NCBI GenBank assembly: GCA_035633755.1
Contig: DASQEH010000114.1
Location: 5,145 to 69,144 of the forward strand
DNA length: 64,000 nt
Direction: 5' to 3'
Source of the DNA: DASQEH01 sp035633755
GTDB lineage: Bacteria > Actinomycetota > Actinomycetes > Propionibacteriales > Nocardioidaceae
The translations under genes and the position numbers were made by a program. The stretch's first letter is position 1. Every line of letters starts with the position of its first letter. The notes beneath the pieces were generated by a model. The model was not told where the DNA came from, did no database searches, and worked only from the letters and a program-made list of their open reading frames with translations. Shown here piece after piece: positions 40,205-48,774 of the stretch.

Positions 40205-41764
40205 GTGGGATCCCATCTGGTTCAGCCTGGCGCCGTCCTCGCGGGCCGGTATGTGGTCGAGGATCTGCTCGGTCAAGAGGCGGGGTCGGAGTCGTGGCGC
40301 GCGCACGACCGCATCCTGGCCCGCTCCGTGGTGCTCCAGCTGCTTCCCTCAGCCTCGCCCCAGGCCGACCAGATGCTGGCCGCGGCCAAGCAGGCGTCTC
40401 GGGTGACCGACTCCAGGATCCTTCAGGTCCTCGACGCCGCGGACGACGGCTCCTTGAGCTACATCGTCCGTGAGTGGGCCAGCGGACAGTCGCTCGACGT
40501 GGTGCTCTCCGAGGGGCCCCTGTCGGCACGGCGGGCCACCTGGGTACTCACCGAGGTGGCCAACGCCATGGTGAACGCGCACGGGATGGGACTGCCGCAC
40601 CGCAGGCTCGTGCCGGACAGCGTTGTCCTCACCAAGTCCAGCGGTGTCAAGCTGATCGGGCTCGGCACGTCTGCCGCCTTGCGGGGAGCACCGGCGGGTG
40701 CCAGTGACGCTGAGCTCGAGGACACCATCGACCTCGGCCGGCTCCTCTATGCCTGCCTGACCGCCCGCTGGCCCGGCGGCGACTGGCCGGGCCTTCCCCC
40801 TGCGCCGACGGAACAGGGCAGGCTGCTGCGGCCCCGACAGGTCCGGGCCGGCGTGCCTCGTGCCCTTGACGCCATCTGTGACCGGATCTTGTCCGACGAC
40901 TCCCGCTACGGCGAGCGGATCACCACCGTGGCGGAGGTGAGGGACCACCTCGCCATGACCTTCGCCGACGAGGGCTTCGCGGCCGCCGTCGCGGCGGGGA
41001 GCTCCCCTCTCACCGCTACCCCATCCTCCTCACCACACGCGGACTCACCGCCAGCGCTGCTGGTCCGTGACGGCAACGTCTCGACCACAGGAGAACAACC
41101 CCGATACACCGAGCGCACCACAGCCGACCGCTCGAGTCTCAGCCGGACAGCGCTGTGGCTTGCGGCCCTCGTGCTCATCGTGGCAGTTGCCTTGCTGGCA
41201 TACCTCGTACGCCAGTCAGGCGATGACACCACTGCTGGCTCCCCGGACACCTCTGGTACCGCGGGGTCGGCGCCCGGCGGCTCAGCCGGCTCCGATCCTG
41301 GTCAGGTGCTTCCCATCGCAGGGATCAGCGACTTCGACCCGCTGCCGGAGGGATCCGGCGATGAGCACCCAGAGCTCGTCCCCTTGGCCATCGACGGGGA
41401 CCCCGAGACAGCCTGGGAGACGATGGCCTACTTCGACGATCGCCAGCTCGGGGCCAAGACGGGCGTCGGCCTCGTGGTCGACCTCGGTAAGGTCCGCGAC
41501 GTCAGCGAGGTCCAGGTCAGCCTGCTCGGTGACAGCACAACGCTGGAGCTGCGGGCGGCGCCGCAGTCCTCCGACGACCCCCCGGCCGGGTCAGCTGACG
41601 AGTACACGCTGCTCGACACGGTCGCCAAGGCAGGTGCCGAAGCCGACTTCACGCTGGATTCCCCCGCCCGCACCCGCTACCTCCTGGTGTGGCTGACGGC
41701 GTTGCCCAAGGTGGACGAGGGAACGTGGCGTGGCAGAGTGTCGGAGATCCAGGTACTCGGATGA
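40205..41764 (+). CDS. Membrane pseudokinase with extracellular discoidin-like domain (MviN partner)
   Basis: A 519-residue protein. Residues 12-270 are a kinase fold without catalytic residues: the beta3 Lys is Gln45 (SVVLQLL), the HRD loop reads PHRRLVPDSV and DFG reads GLG. A TM helix lies near 315-337. The extracellular part (about 360-519) is an F5/8-type jelly-roll (IDGDPETAWET, GVGLVVDLGKVRDVSEVQV). This is the C-terminal half of mycobacterial MviN (Rv3910), whose pseudokinase recruits FhaA when phosphorylated. GTG 40205 has GGAGG 3 bases upstream; ATG 40151 is an alternative. The stop overlaps the sigM ATG. Confidence 0.82.
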   Translation: MGSHLVQPGAVLAGRYVVEDLLGQEAGSESWRAHDRILARSVVLQLLPSASPQADQMLAAAKQASRVTDSRILQVLDAADDGSLSYIVREWASGQSLDVVLSEGPLSARRATWVLTEVANAMVNAHGMGLPHRRLVPDSVVLTKSSGVKLIGLGTSAALRGAPAGASDAELEDTIDLGRLLYACLTARWPGGDWPGLPPAPTEQGRLLRPRQVRAGVPRALDAICDRILSDDSRYGERITTVAEVRDHLAMTFADEGFAAAVAAGSSPLTATPSSSPHADSPPALLVRDGNVSTTGEQPRYTERTTADRSSLSRTALWLAALVLIVAVALLAYLVRQSGDDTTAGSPDTSGTAGSAPGGSAGSDPGQVLPIAGISDFDPLPEGSGDEHPELVPLAIDGDPETAWETMAYFDDRQLGAKTGVGLVVDLGKVRDVSEVQVSLLGDSTTLELRAAPQSSDDPPAGSADEYTLLDTVAKAGAEADFTLDSPARTRYLLVWLTALPKVDEGTWRGRVSEIQVLG

Positions 41765-42432
41765 CACGTGGCGACGACCGAGACGATCTCACGTTGCTGC
41801 GCTCCCACGTCGAGGGTGACCCCGACGCATTCTCCGAGCTGGTTCACCGTCATCGCGACCGGTTGTGGGCACTCGCCCTCCGCACCACCGGCCACCCTGA
41901 CGATGCCGCCGACGCCCTGCAGGAGGCACTCATCTCAGCCTTCCGGAGAGCCGGCACCTTCCGCGGTGACTCCCAGGTCACCACGTGGCTGCACCGTATC
42001 GTCGTCAATGCCTGCCTCGACCGACTCCGCCGGCGCCAGGCCACCGCAACGTTCCCACTGCCCGACGATGACGACCGCATGCCGCTGCTGGCTGCGCCGG
42101 CCAGCGAGGACGCCGCCGTGGCCAGCGAACGCCGCGCCGATGTGCTCGCCGCACTGCGACAGCTGAGCGACGACCAGCGCGCCGCCCTCGTGCTGGTCGA
42201 CATGGAGGGGTACTCGGTTGAGGAGGCTGCCGACATCCTGGGGTGTGCCGTGGGCACGGTCAAGAGCCGCTGCTCGCGAGGTCGGGCGCGACTGGTTCCG
42301 CTGCTCACGTCCTACGGCGGGAACCCCGCGGGTCCCGGCGACGTCAAACCCGTCGTGCCGGTCGTTTCCCCACGTGCTGAACGCCGGCATGCAGCGGACC
42401 CGCACGGGCCGACCGGAGGAGGAGCGTCGTGA
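41761..42432 (+). CDS. sigM: ECF sigma factor SigM
   Basis: A 223-residue ECF sigma factor. Sigma-2 spans about 22-90 (FSELVHRHRDRLWALALR, DDAADALQEALISAFRRAGTF, WLHRIVVNACLDRLRRR). Sigma-4 spans about 130-185 (LSDDQRAALVLVDMEGYSVEEAADILGCAVGTVKSRCSRGRARL). Position between the MviN pseudokinase and trxBA matches actinobacterial sigM. A Pro-rich tail of about 30 residues follows. ATG 41761 overlaps the pseudokinase stop (ATGA), and its own stop overlaps the anti-sigma start (GTGA). Confidence 0.92.
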   Translation: MTRGDDRDDLTLLRSHVEGDPDAFSELVHRHRDRLWALALRTTGHPDDAADALQEALISAFRRAGTFRGDSQVTTWLHRIVVNACLDRLRRRQATATFPLPDDDDRMPLLAAPASEDAAVASERRADVLAALRQLSDDQRAALVLVDMEGYSVEEAADILGCAVGTVKSRCSRGRARLVPLLTSYGGNPAGPGDVKPVVPVVSPRAERRHAADPHGPTGGGAS

Positions 42433-43196
42433 ACGACCTGACGCACCCCTCCCTCGACGACCTGGCCGACCTGCACGAGGGCCTGCTTCCGCCAGCGCGC
42501 GAACGCTCCCTCGCGGCCCACATCAGCGAGTGCGACAGGTGCTCGGCGGCGTCGGCCGCGCTGGACGACGTCACGCACGTCCTGTCGGGAGCAACGTCGA
42601 ACCCCCCACCGATGCCCGACCCGGTGGCAGCGTCGCTGGACGAGGCGTTGCTCCGCGCCAGCCGCGAGCGTGCGGCGACTGTTCCCTCACTCTCGCAGTA
42701 CCGGGCCTCGTCGCGTCCCGAGGCGGTCTCGGCGCGGCAATCCCGGTGGACCTGGGTCGCCGCCGCCGCGGCCGTCGTCGCCATCGGGTATGCCGGCGTC
42801 AGCGTGCTCGATGGCTCATCGGGCGGCGATGAAGCTGCAACAGCAGACTCGGGGGCCGGCCAAGACATCGCAAGCAGGGACGCCGTGAGGTCGCAGCCGG
42901 AGGCAGCGAGCGGCGAGGACACTCCTTCGAGCGACCGACCCGAGGCAGGCGGCCTGCGAACCCTCAACCGCAAGACACTCCCAGGCGTCGCCGGCCGACT
43001 CGCCACGACGAGAACGACCGAAGAGAGCAGGCTGGTCCGCGACTGCCCATCGGTGGACGTGACTGACGACGACCAGGCGGCTGTAGTGCGATGGCGGGGG
43101 GTGCGCGCTCTGCTGGTGGTCGACCGGTCGACTCGGCGGGCTACCGTCTACCGCTGCACCGGCGACGCGGACCGTCTCTTCACGACCCAATACTGA
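42429..43196 (+). CDS. Anti-sigma-M factor with zinc-binding motif
   Basis: A 255-residue membrane anti-sigma factor. The N-terminal ZAS motif HISECDRC (His-x3-Cys-x2-Cys, near residue 31) binds zinc and the sigma factor. A TM helix occupies about 107-127 (WTWVAAAAAVVAIGYAG). The extracytoplasmic domain of about 125 residues is low in complexity at first (EDTPSSDRPEAGG) and ends in a folded segment with one Cys pair (CPSVD and CTGDAD). It is coupled to sigM by a 4-base overlap, so it is presumably its specific inhibitor. Confidence 0.86.
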   Translation: MNDLTHPSLDDLADLHEGLLPPARERSLAAHISECDRCSAASAALDDVTHVLSGATSNPPPMPDPVAASLDEALLRASRERAATVPSLSQYRASSRPEAVSARQSRWTWVAAAAAVVAIGYAGVSVLDGSSGGDEAATADSGAGQDIASRDAVRSQPEAASGEDTPSSDRPEAGGLRTLNRKTLPGVAGRLATTRTTEESRLVRDCPSVDVTDDDQAAVVRWRGVRALLVVDRSTRRATVYRCTGDADRLFTTQY

Positions 43197-43245
43197 GGCC
43201 CCGGCAGCCGTCGTGCCCGAGGCATGCGTCGGTCTCGCCTCGGAA

Positions 43246-43272
43246 GGGAATGCTCTCGCCCTAGTATCTGTT
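43246..43272 (+). promoter_or_regulatory. Sigma-R/SigH-type promoter (GGGAAT-N18-GTT) of trxBA
   Basis: GGGAAT (43246-43251) and GTT (43270-43272) are separated by exactly 18 bases. This is the consensus described for Streptomyces SigR and mycobacterial SigH disulfide-stress promoters, which control trxBA. A TAGTAT box (43262-43267) lies between them and could serve the housekeeping sigma factor. Confidence 0.65.
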
Positions 43273-43309
43273 GAACGCAGAGCGACCCGGAGTACGTACG
43301 GGACGCACC

Positions 43310-44302
43310 GTGAGTCCCGTCGAGAGCGAGGAAGAGTTGTCTTCGGACATCCGTAACGTCATCATCATCGGCTCCGGTCCGGCCGGCTACACCGCCGCGA
43401 TCTACGCCGCCCGCGCGGACCTGCACCCGCTCGTGTTCGAAGGGTCCGTCACCGCTGGGGGCGCTCTGATGACCACCACCGAGGTGGAGAACTTCCCCGG
43501 TTTCCCCGACGGCATCATGGGCCCCGCGCTCATGGACGACCTGCGCAAGCAGGCCGAGAAGTTCGGCGCGGAGCTGGTGGCGGACGACATCACCGACGTC
43601 GACCTGACGGGCGACATCAAGCTGGTCACCGACACCGCCGGCGACACCTACCGCGCCAAGACCGTGATCTTGGCGATGGGCTCTGGCTACCGCAAGCTCG
43701 GTGTGTCCGGTGAGGAGCGGCTGTCCGGCCACGGAGTGAGCTGGTGTGCGACCTGTGACGGCTTCTTCTTCCGCGAGCAGCACATCGTTGTCGTCGGTGG
43801 CGGTGACTCAGCGGTCGAGGAGGCGACGTTCCTGACGCGCTTCGCCGACAAGGTGACGCTCGTCCACCGGCGTGACCGGTTGCGGGCGAGCAAGATCATG
43901 GCTGCCCGAGCACACAGCAACGCCAAGATCGAGTTCGCGTGGAACAGCAGCGTCGAGGAGATCCTCGGCGATGACTGCCTCGAGGGCGTCGTCCTCAAGG
44001 ACACCGTGACCGGTGAGAGCCGTCGCCTCGACGCCACGGGGCTGTTCATCGCGATCGGGCACGACCCGCGGTCCGAGATCGTCCGCGGCCAGGTCGAGCT
44101 CGATGACGACGGATACGTCCTCGTCGAGCCGCACAGCACCCGGACCAACCTCAGCGGCGTGTTCGCGGCTGGCGACCTGGTCGACCACACCTACCGTCAA
44201 GCGGTCACTGCCGCTGGCACCGGGTGTGCTGCTGCCCTCGACGCCGAACGATTCCTGACGGCCCTGGAGGACCAGGTCCCCGTCGGCGCAGTAACCGCCT
44301 AA
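43310..44302 (+). CDS. trxB: Thioredoxin-disulfide reductase
   Basis: A 330-residue NADPH- and FAD-dependent enzyme that reduces thioredoxin. The FAD site is NVIIIGSGPAGYTAAIYAA, the redox-active pair WCATCDG, and the NADPH site VVVGGGDSAVEEATFL. GVFAAGDLVDHTYRQAVTAAGTG closes the FAD domain. GTG 43310 is used here; TTG 43337, preceded by AGGAAG, would start at MSSDIRN and is a serious alternative. A SigR-like promoter lies upstream and trxA follows 48 bases later. Confidence 0.94.
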   Translation: MSPVESEEELSSDIRNVIIIGSGPAGYTAAIYAARADLHPLVFEGSVTAGGALMTTTEVENFPGFPDGIMGPALMDDLRKQAEKFGAELVADDITDVDLTGDIKLVTDTAGDTYRAKTVILAMGSGYRKLGVSGEERLSGHGVSWCATCDGFFFREQHIVVVGGGDSAVEEATFLTRFADKVTLVHRRDRLRASKIMAARAHSNAKIEFAWNSSVEEILGDDCLEGVVLKDTVTGESRRLDATGLFIAIGHDPRSEIVRGQVELDDDGYVLVEPHSTRTNLSGVFAAGDLVDHTYRQAVTAAGTGCAAALDAERFLTALEDQVPVGAVTA

Positions 44303-44350
44303 CCCATCCACCCATCCACCCATCCAACGCCTTGAACCAGGAGATCACTC

Positions 44351-44680
44351 GTGAGCAACATTCCCGCCGTGACAGACGCGGACTTCCAAACCACCGTGCT
44401 GCAGTCAGACAAGCCGATTCTGGTCGACTTCTGGGCAGAGTGGTGCGGGCCGTGCCGCCAGGTCGGCCCGATCCTCGACGAGATCGCGGGTGAGCACGGC
44501 GACTCGATGTCGTTCGTGAAGATGAACGTCGACGAGAACCCGATCACGCCCGCCAGCTACCGGGTCACCGGCATCCCGGCGCTCAACGTCTACAAGGGCG
44601 GCGAGCTGGTGAAGTCGATCGTCGGCGCGCAGCCCAAGGCGTCGTTGCTGCGGCAGCTGTCGGAGTTCATCGACGCGTGA
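44351..44680 (+). CDS. trxA: Thioredoxin
   Basis: A 109-residue thioredoxin with the active site WCGPC (Trp31, Cys32, Cys35) and the cis-Pro loop in VTGIPALNVY. It is the electron carrier partner of TrxB in the cytoplasm. GGAG lies 8 bases before GTG 44351. In many actinobacteria cwlM follows; here a convergent GNAT gene follows instead. Confidence 0.96.
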   Translation: MSNIPAVTDADFQTTVLQSDKPILVDFWAEWCGPCRQVGPILDEIAGEHGDSMSFVKMNVDENPITPASYRVTGIPALNVYKGGELVKSIVGAQPKASLLRQLSEFIDA

Positions 44681-44767
44681 ACGGCGTCGCCTGACGCCTC
44701 GCTAAGCCTCAGACCTCACCGTCGTACTCAGAGTCCCCGTCGCCTGCTCGAGCTCCCGTAGCTCGGG

Positions 44768-45397
44768 TCAGTCGGCGGGGAGTTCTGTGCGTGGTCGCAC
44801 CCCGACCGGGCTCGGTGCCTTGTCTGGCCGGATGGCTCCCAGCCACCGCTCCAGCGCCACCTCGACGTCGCCCCGCCACGACAGCACCGTGCGGAGGTCC
44901 AGGCGCAGTCGCGGGTACCGGGGGTGGTGATGCACGGTCTTGAACCCCACAGCCGTCAAGAACCCCGAGGGCAGGACGCATTGCATCTCCTGTCCGCTGG
45001 CGTCCCCGAACGCCTCCAAGGCCCGCACCCCCCGCCTCGACAGCGCATCCTTGACCACCGACTGCAGCAGCACCCGGCCAAGGCCGGCATCGGTGTATTC
45101 CGGGAGGATTCGGGCGGTCATCAGGAGGATCGCGTCCGCGCTGACCGGGCTGGTCGCGTACCCCGGCACCCCTGCGACGTACTCCGGTGGCGCGTACAGG
45201 GCAAAGCCCGCCACCTCACCGTCGACGTACAGGATGCGTCCGCAGCTGCCCCAGTCGAGCAGCACGGCCGACAGCCAGTCGTCCTTCGTGACGCCCGGCG
45301 GAGCGCGGTGCCCCGCCTCCCAGAACACGCACGTGCGGCACGGCCACGCCAGGTCCTCGATGTTGTCCAGCGTGATGGAGGCGAGTCGACGGGCCAT
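44768..45397 (-). CDS. GNAT-like acetyltransferase
   Basis: A 209-residue acetyltransferase-like protein. ILPEYTDAGLGRVLLQSVVKDALSRRGVRALEAFGD holds the acetyl-CoA loop (GLGRVL). The N-terminus SITLDNIEDLAWPCRTCVFWEAG, with CxxC, is a family-specific cap found in an actinobacterial group near parAB (Rv3916c-like position). The substrate is unknown. ATG 45397 is preferred to GTG 45403 because AGGAG is 8 bases upstream. It converges on trxA. Confidence 0.78.
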   Translation of the reverse strand: MARRLASITLDNIEDLAWPCRTCVFWEAGHRAPPGVTKDDWLSAVLLDWGSCGRILYVDGEVAGFALYAPPEYVAGVPGYATSPVSADAILLMTARILPEYTDAGLGRVLLQSVVKDALSRRGVRALEAFGDASGQEMQCVLPSGFLTAVGFKTVHHHPRYPRLRLDLRTVLSWRGDVEVALERWLGAIRPDKAPSPVGVRPRTELPAD

Positions 45398-45535
45398 CGA
45401 CACAACTCCTCTCGCGGATTGGCTCGGTAGGGCACCCGCTCACCGCGAGCCGCCCCGCTCGTACCGGCGAATGACGTGCTTGTGGTGCATCGTAGTGGCT
45501 CTGGACCGTCACGGTCACGACAAGAGAAGACGGCG

Positions 45536-46882
45536 ATGGACTCACACCTGGAGCGCCCCGCACCGGCCGACCCTGTGACCGGGCGGCCAGCGCAGCGACA
45601 TACCCGGCTCGACTCGTACGTCGACCGCTATGCCGAACGGACGGCCGGCATGCTCGCGTCAGAGATCCGTGCCCTGTTCTCGGTCGCCAGCCGGCCCGAG
45701 GTTGTGTCGCTCGCCGGTGGCATGCCCAACATCTCGGGACTGCCGATCGACGCGGTCGCCGAGACCGTGTCCGACCTGGTACGTCGGCAAGGGACGGCCG
45801 CACTGCAGTACAGCTCCGGTCAGGGCGATCCAGTCCTGCGGGCGCAGATCTGCGAGGTGATGGCCCTCGAGGGAATCTCAGCCCATCCCGACGATGTGGT
45901 GGTGACGGTAGGCAGCCAGCAAGCGCTCGACCTGGTGACCCGCATCTTCTGCGACCCCGGCGACGTCGTGATCTGCGAAGCGCCGAGCTACGTTGGCGCC
46001 CTGGGCGTCTTCCGGGCGTACCAGTGCCAGGTCGTGCACGCCGAGATGGACGACGAGGGTCTGGTCCCTGGCGCCCTGGACGCTGCGATCTCCAGCGTGG
46101 AGACGTCCGGGCGGAGGGTCAAGTTCCTGTACACCATTCCGAACTTCCATAACCCGGCCGGAGTGACGATGGCGTCCGCTCGGCGGGAGCAGATAGCCGA
46201 GATATGCCGCCGCAAGGATCTGCTGATCGTCGAGGACAACCCCTATGGACTGCTCGGATTCGACGCAGAGCCGCCGCGGGCGCTTCGCGCAGACGACGCT
46301 GAGGGGGTCGTCTACCTCGGTTCGTTCTCGAAGACCTTTGCGCCGGGCTTGCGCGTCGGCTGGGTGCAGGCCCCGCACGCCGTGCGCGAGAAGCTCGTGC
46401 TCGCTCAGGAGTCGTCCACGCTGTGCCCACCGACCTTCAGCCAGCACGCGGTCAGCGCCTACCTCAGCTATCACGACTGGCAAGGCCAGATCAGATCCTT
46501 CGTCGACATGTACCGGCTGCGATGCGATGCGATGCTCGAGGCGCTGAGCGAGCACATGCCAGCGGGAACACGATGGACGAAACCGGGTGGCGGCTTCTAC
46601 GTGTGGGTCACCTTGCCGCCGGGACTGGACGCGAAGGCGATGTTGTCGCGAGCGGTGACAGCGCGTGTGGCCTACGTGCCCGGTACTGCCTTCTACGCCG
46701 ACGGGTACGGCAGCCGGTGCATGCGGCTCAGCTTCTGCTACCCCTCGCCGGAACGCATTGTGGAAGGCGTGCGCCGACTCGGGCGCGTCATCGCCGACGA
46801 GATGGAGTTGCGAGCCGCTTTTGGCGCGACACCGACGGCGGTGTCGCGCGGGCACGAAGGCCCGACGACCGATCTAGCGTGA
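45536..46882 (+). CDS. PLP-dependent aminotransferase, class I/II (LysN/2-aminoadipate type)
   Basis: A 448-residue fold-type I aminotransferase. YSSGQGDPVLRAQI, VTVGSQQALDLV, TIPNFHNPAGVTM, EDNPYGLLGFD and the PLP lysine in LGSFSKTFAPGLRVGW are all present. The C-terminal Arg in MRLSFCY anchors the substrate carboxylate. The relatives act on 2-aminoadipate or aromatic amino acids; the substrate here is not certain. It is followed 10 bases later by ddl, so supply or recycling of a wall amino acid is possible. Not MocR: there is no HTH domain. Confidence 0.85.
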   Translation: MDSHLERPAPADPVTGRPAQRHTRLDSYVDRYAERTAGMLASEIRALFSVASRPEVVSLAGGMPNISGLPIDAVAETVSDLVRRQGTAALQYSSGQGDPVLRAQICEVMALEGISAHPDDVVVTVGSQQALDLVTRIFCDPGDVVICEAPSYVGALGVFRAYQCQVVHAEMDDEGLVPGALDAAISSVETSGRRVKFLYTIPNFHNPAGVTMASARREQIAEICRRKDLLIVEDNPYGLLGFDAEPPRALRADDAEGVVYLGSFSKTFAPGLRVGWVQAPHAVREKLVLAQESSTLCPPTFSQHAVSAYLSYHDWQGQIRSFVDMYRLRCDAMLEALSEHMPAGTRWTKPGGGFYVWVTLPPGLDAKAMLSRAVTARVAYVPGTAFYADGYGSRCMRLSFCYPSPERIVEGVRRLGRVIADEMELRAAFGATPTAVSRGHEGPTTDLA

Positions 46883-46892
46883 AAGGCACCCC

Positions 46893-47855
46893 ATGTCTCC
46901 CGACCGCATCCTGGTTCTCGCCGGCGGCCTATCCCACGAGCGTGAGGTGTCGTTGCGATCCGGCCGCCGCGTCGCCGAGGCGATGGCCTCGGCAGGAGTC
47001 GACGCGTCAGTCAGCGACGTCGACGCACAGCTGATGCCGATGCTGCGACGGGTTCGCCCCGACTGCGTCATCCCTCTCCTGCACGGCGAGGTCGGCGAGG
47101 ACGGCGCGCTCGGTGAGGTCCTGCATCTCGCCGACGTCCCCTACGTGGGGTCGCCTCCTGCAGCCGCCCGAGTTGCCTTCGACAAGCCGATCGCCAAGCA
47201 GGTCGTGGCGAGGGCGGGGGTACGGACTCCGCGATCGGTCGCGTTGCCAGCCGACAGCTTCCGCGAACTGGGAGCAGCGGTCGTCATGGAGGCGTTGGTC
47301 TCTCGGGTAGGTCTGCCTCTGGTGGTGAAGCCGGCCAAGGGTGGGTCGGCGCTCGGAGTCTCGACCGTCCGCACGCCGGCCGAGCTGCCGACCGCCATGG
47401 TCGCCTGCTTCTCCTACGGAACGGTGGCTCTCATCGAGCGGTGCGTGTCGGGGATCGAGGTCAGCGTGCCGGTCCTCGCCGACGAATCTGGTCTCCGGGC
47501 GCTGCCAGCGGTGGAGATCCGCGCCGACGGCGGCATCTACGACTACACCGCCCGATACACCGCCGGGGCGACTGAGTTCGTCGTTCCAGCGCAACTCGAA
47601 CCAGAGGTGGCTGCGCGGTGCGCAAACGCCGCAAAGACTGCCCATTCCGCCCTCGGCCTGGGTGATCTGTCCCGGTCTGACCTGATCGTGGACGCCGAGG
47701 GGGAGGTGTGGTTCCTCGAAGTTAACGTGGCCCCGGGCATGACCGAGACGTCGCTGTTCCCGCTGTCGGTCGAGGCCGCGGGGCTCGACCTGGGAGCGTT
47801 GTTCATCGACCTCGCCGCCGACGCGGTCAGTCGTCAGCGCCCAGAAGGGCAGTGA
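46893..47855 (+). CDS. ddl: D-alanine--D-alanine ligase
   Basis: ATP-grasp ligase of 320 residues that makes D-Ala-D-Ala for peptidoglycan. LAGGLSHEREVSLRSG carries the N-terminal His-Glu pair, VIPLLHGEVGEDGALGEVLHLADVPYVG is the substrate loop, PLVVKPAKGGSALGVS is the ATP loop, and EVWFLEVNVAPGMTETSLFP holds the metal ligands and the catalytic Arg-equivalent region. ATG 46893 is 10 bases after the aminotransferase stop. Its 3' end overlaps the convergent parB gene by 29 bases. A second ddl may exist elsewhere on the chromosome. Confidence 0.9.
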   Translation: MSPDRILVLAGGLSHEREVSLRSGRRVAEAMASAGVDASVSDVDAQLMPMLRRVRPDCVIPLLHGEVGEDGALGEVLHLADVPYVGSPPAAARVAFDKPIAKQVVARAGVRTPRSVALPADSFRELGAAVVMEALVSRVGLPLVVKPAKGGSALGVSTVRTPAELPTAMVACFSYGTVALIERCVSGIEVSVPVLADESGLRALPAVEIRADGGIYDYTARYTAGATEFVVPAQLEPEVAARCANAAKTAHSALGLGDLSRSDLIVDAEGEVWFLEVNVAPGMTETSLFPLSVEAAGLDLGALFIDLAADAVSRQRPEGQ

Positions 47856-48774
47856 TCCGACGCAGGTCCGAAGGCGTTGCGAACTCGATGACCAGCCTCC
47901 CTCTGCGTCGGTTCATCTCAGCCGAGCAGCGGGTGTCCAGGCGCTCGGAGAGCCGCCCGGCGATCTCGGCGAGCTCAGGGTCTACTTCGCGCGGCGACCG
48001 CGTCCGGGTGGTTGTCGGCGAGGGGGTCCCGGCTGCGACAAGCTCCTCGAGCCCACGGACCGAGATCCCCTCAGCAACGACCCGGCTGGCCAGTGCCTCC
48101 TGTGTCGAGACGTCGCTGACCGCGAGCAGGGCGCGGGCATGCCCTGCCGACAGCACGCCAGCGGCAAGGCGGCGCTGCACCGCCACCGGGAGCCTCAGCA
48201 GCCGGATGCTGTTGGAGATCTGTGGGCGGGACTTTCCCAGACGCGCCGCGAGCTCGTCATGCGTGCATCCGAAGTCCTCGAGCATCTGCGCATACGCGGC
48301 GGCTTCTTCCAGTGGGTTGAGGGACGCACGATGCAGGTTCTCGAGCAGGGCGTCCCGTAGCAGGTCGTCGTCGGTGGTGGCGCGGATGATGGCCGGAATG
48401 GTCGCCAGTCCCGCCTCCTGACAGGCGCGCCAACGCCGCTCTCCCATCACGAGCTCGTACTGGTTCTCGGTGACCGGACGCACCACGACCGGCTGAAGGA
48501 GACCCACCTCGGTGATGGAGTGCACGAGCTCCGACATGGCCTCTTCATCGAACACCGTCCGGGGCTGCCGGGGGTTCGGCCGGATGGCGGTGACCGGGAG
48601 CTCGTCGAAGTACACGCCGCTGCGCTGGTCAGCGGCGGACCACGCAGAACTGGACCGCCACGGCGGAGCTGACGGCGACGTCACGCCGTGCTGCCCAGGG
48701 ACGTTCCCGTTCGGGGCCTGCGGGATGAGGGCGTCGAGTCCGCGGCCGAGGCCTCGCGGTGGGAACGAGTTCAT
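47827..48774 (-). CDS. parB: Chromosome-partitioning protein ParB
   Basis: A 315-residue CTPase and parS-binding clamp. The N-terminal peptide MNSFPPRGLGRGLDALIP binds ParA. The CTP-binding domain has PNPRQPRTVFDEEAM and the ELVMGERRWRAC box. The helix-turn-helix (TLGCTHDELAARLGKSRPQISNSIRLLRL) reads parS, and a C-terminal dimerisation domain follows. ATG 48774 overlaps the parA stop (ATGA). Two parS sites lie nearby at 49749 and 50554. Confidence 0.96.
   Translation of the reverse strand: MNSFPPRGLGRGLDALIPQAPNGNVPGQHGVTSPSAPPWRSSSAWSAADQRSGVYFDELPVTAIRPNPRQPRTVFDEEAMSELVHSITEVGLLQPVVVRPVTENQYELVMGERRWRACQEAGLATIPAIIRATTDDDLLRDALLENLHRASLNPLEEAAAYAQMLEDFGCTHDELAARLGKSRPQISNSIRLLRLPVAVQRRLAAGVLSAGHARALLAVSDVSTQEALASRVVAEGISVRGLEELVAAGTPSPTTTRTRSPREVDPELAEIAGRLSERLDTRCSAEMNRRRGRLVIEFATPSDLRRITALLGADD

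Noticed and set aside
44749..44765. Hairpin CGAGCT-N5-AGCTCG between trxA and the GNAT gene
   Set aside because: The stem is only six pairs and there is no U-tract. It is too weak to call a terminator.
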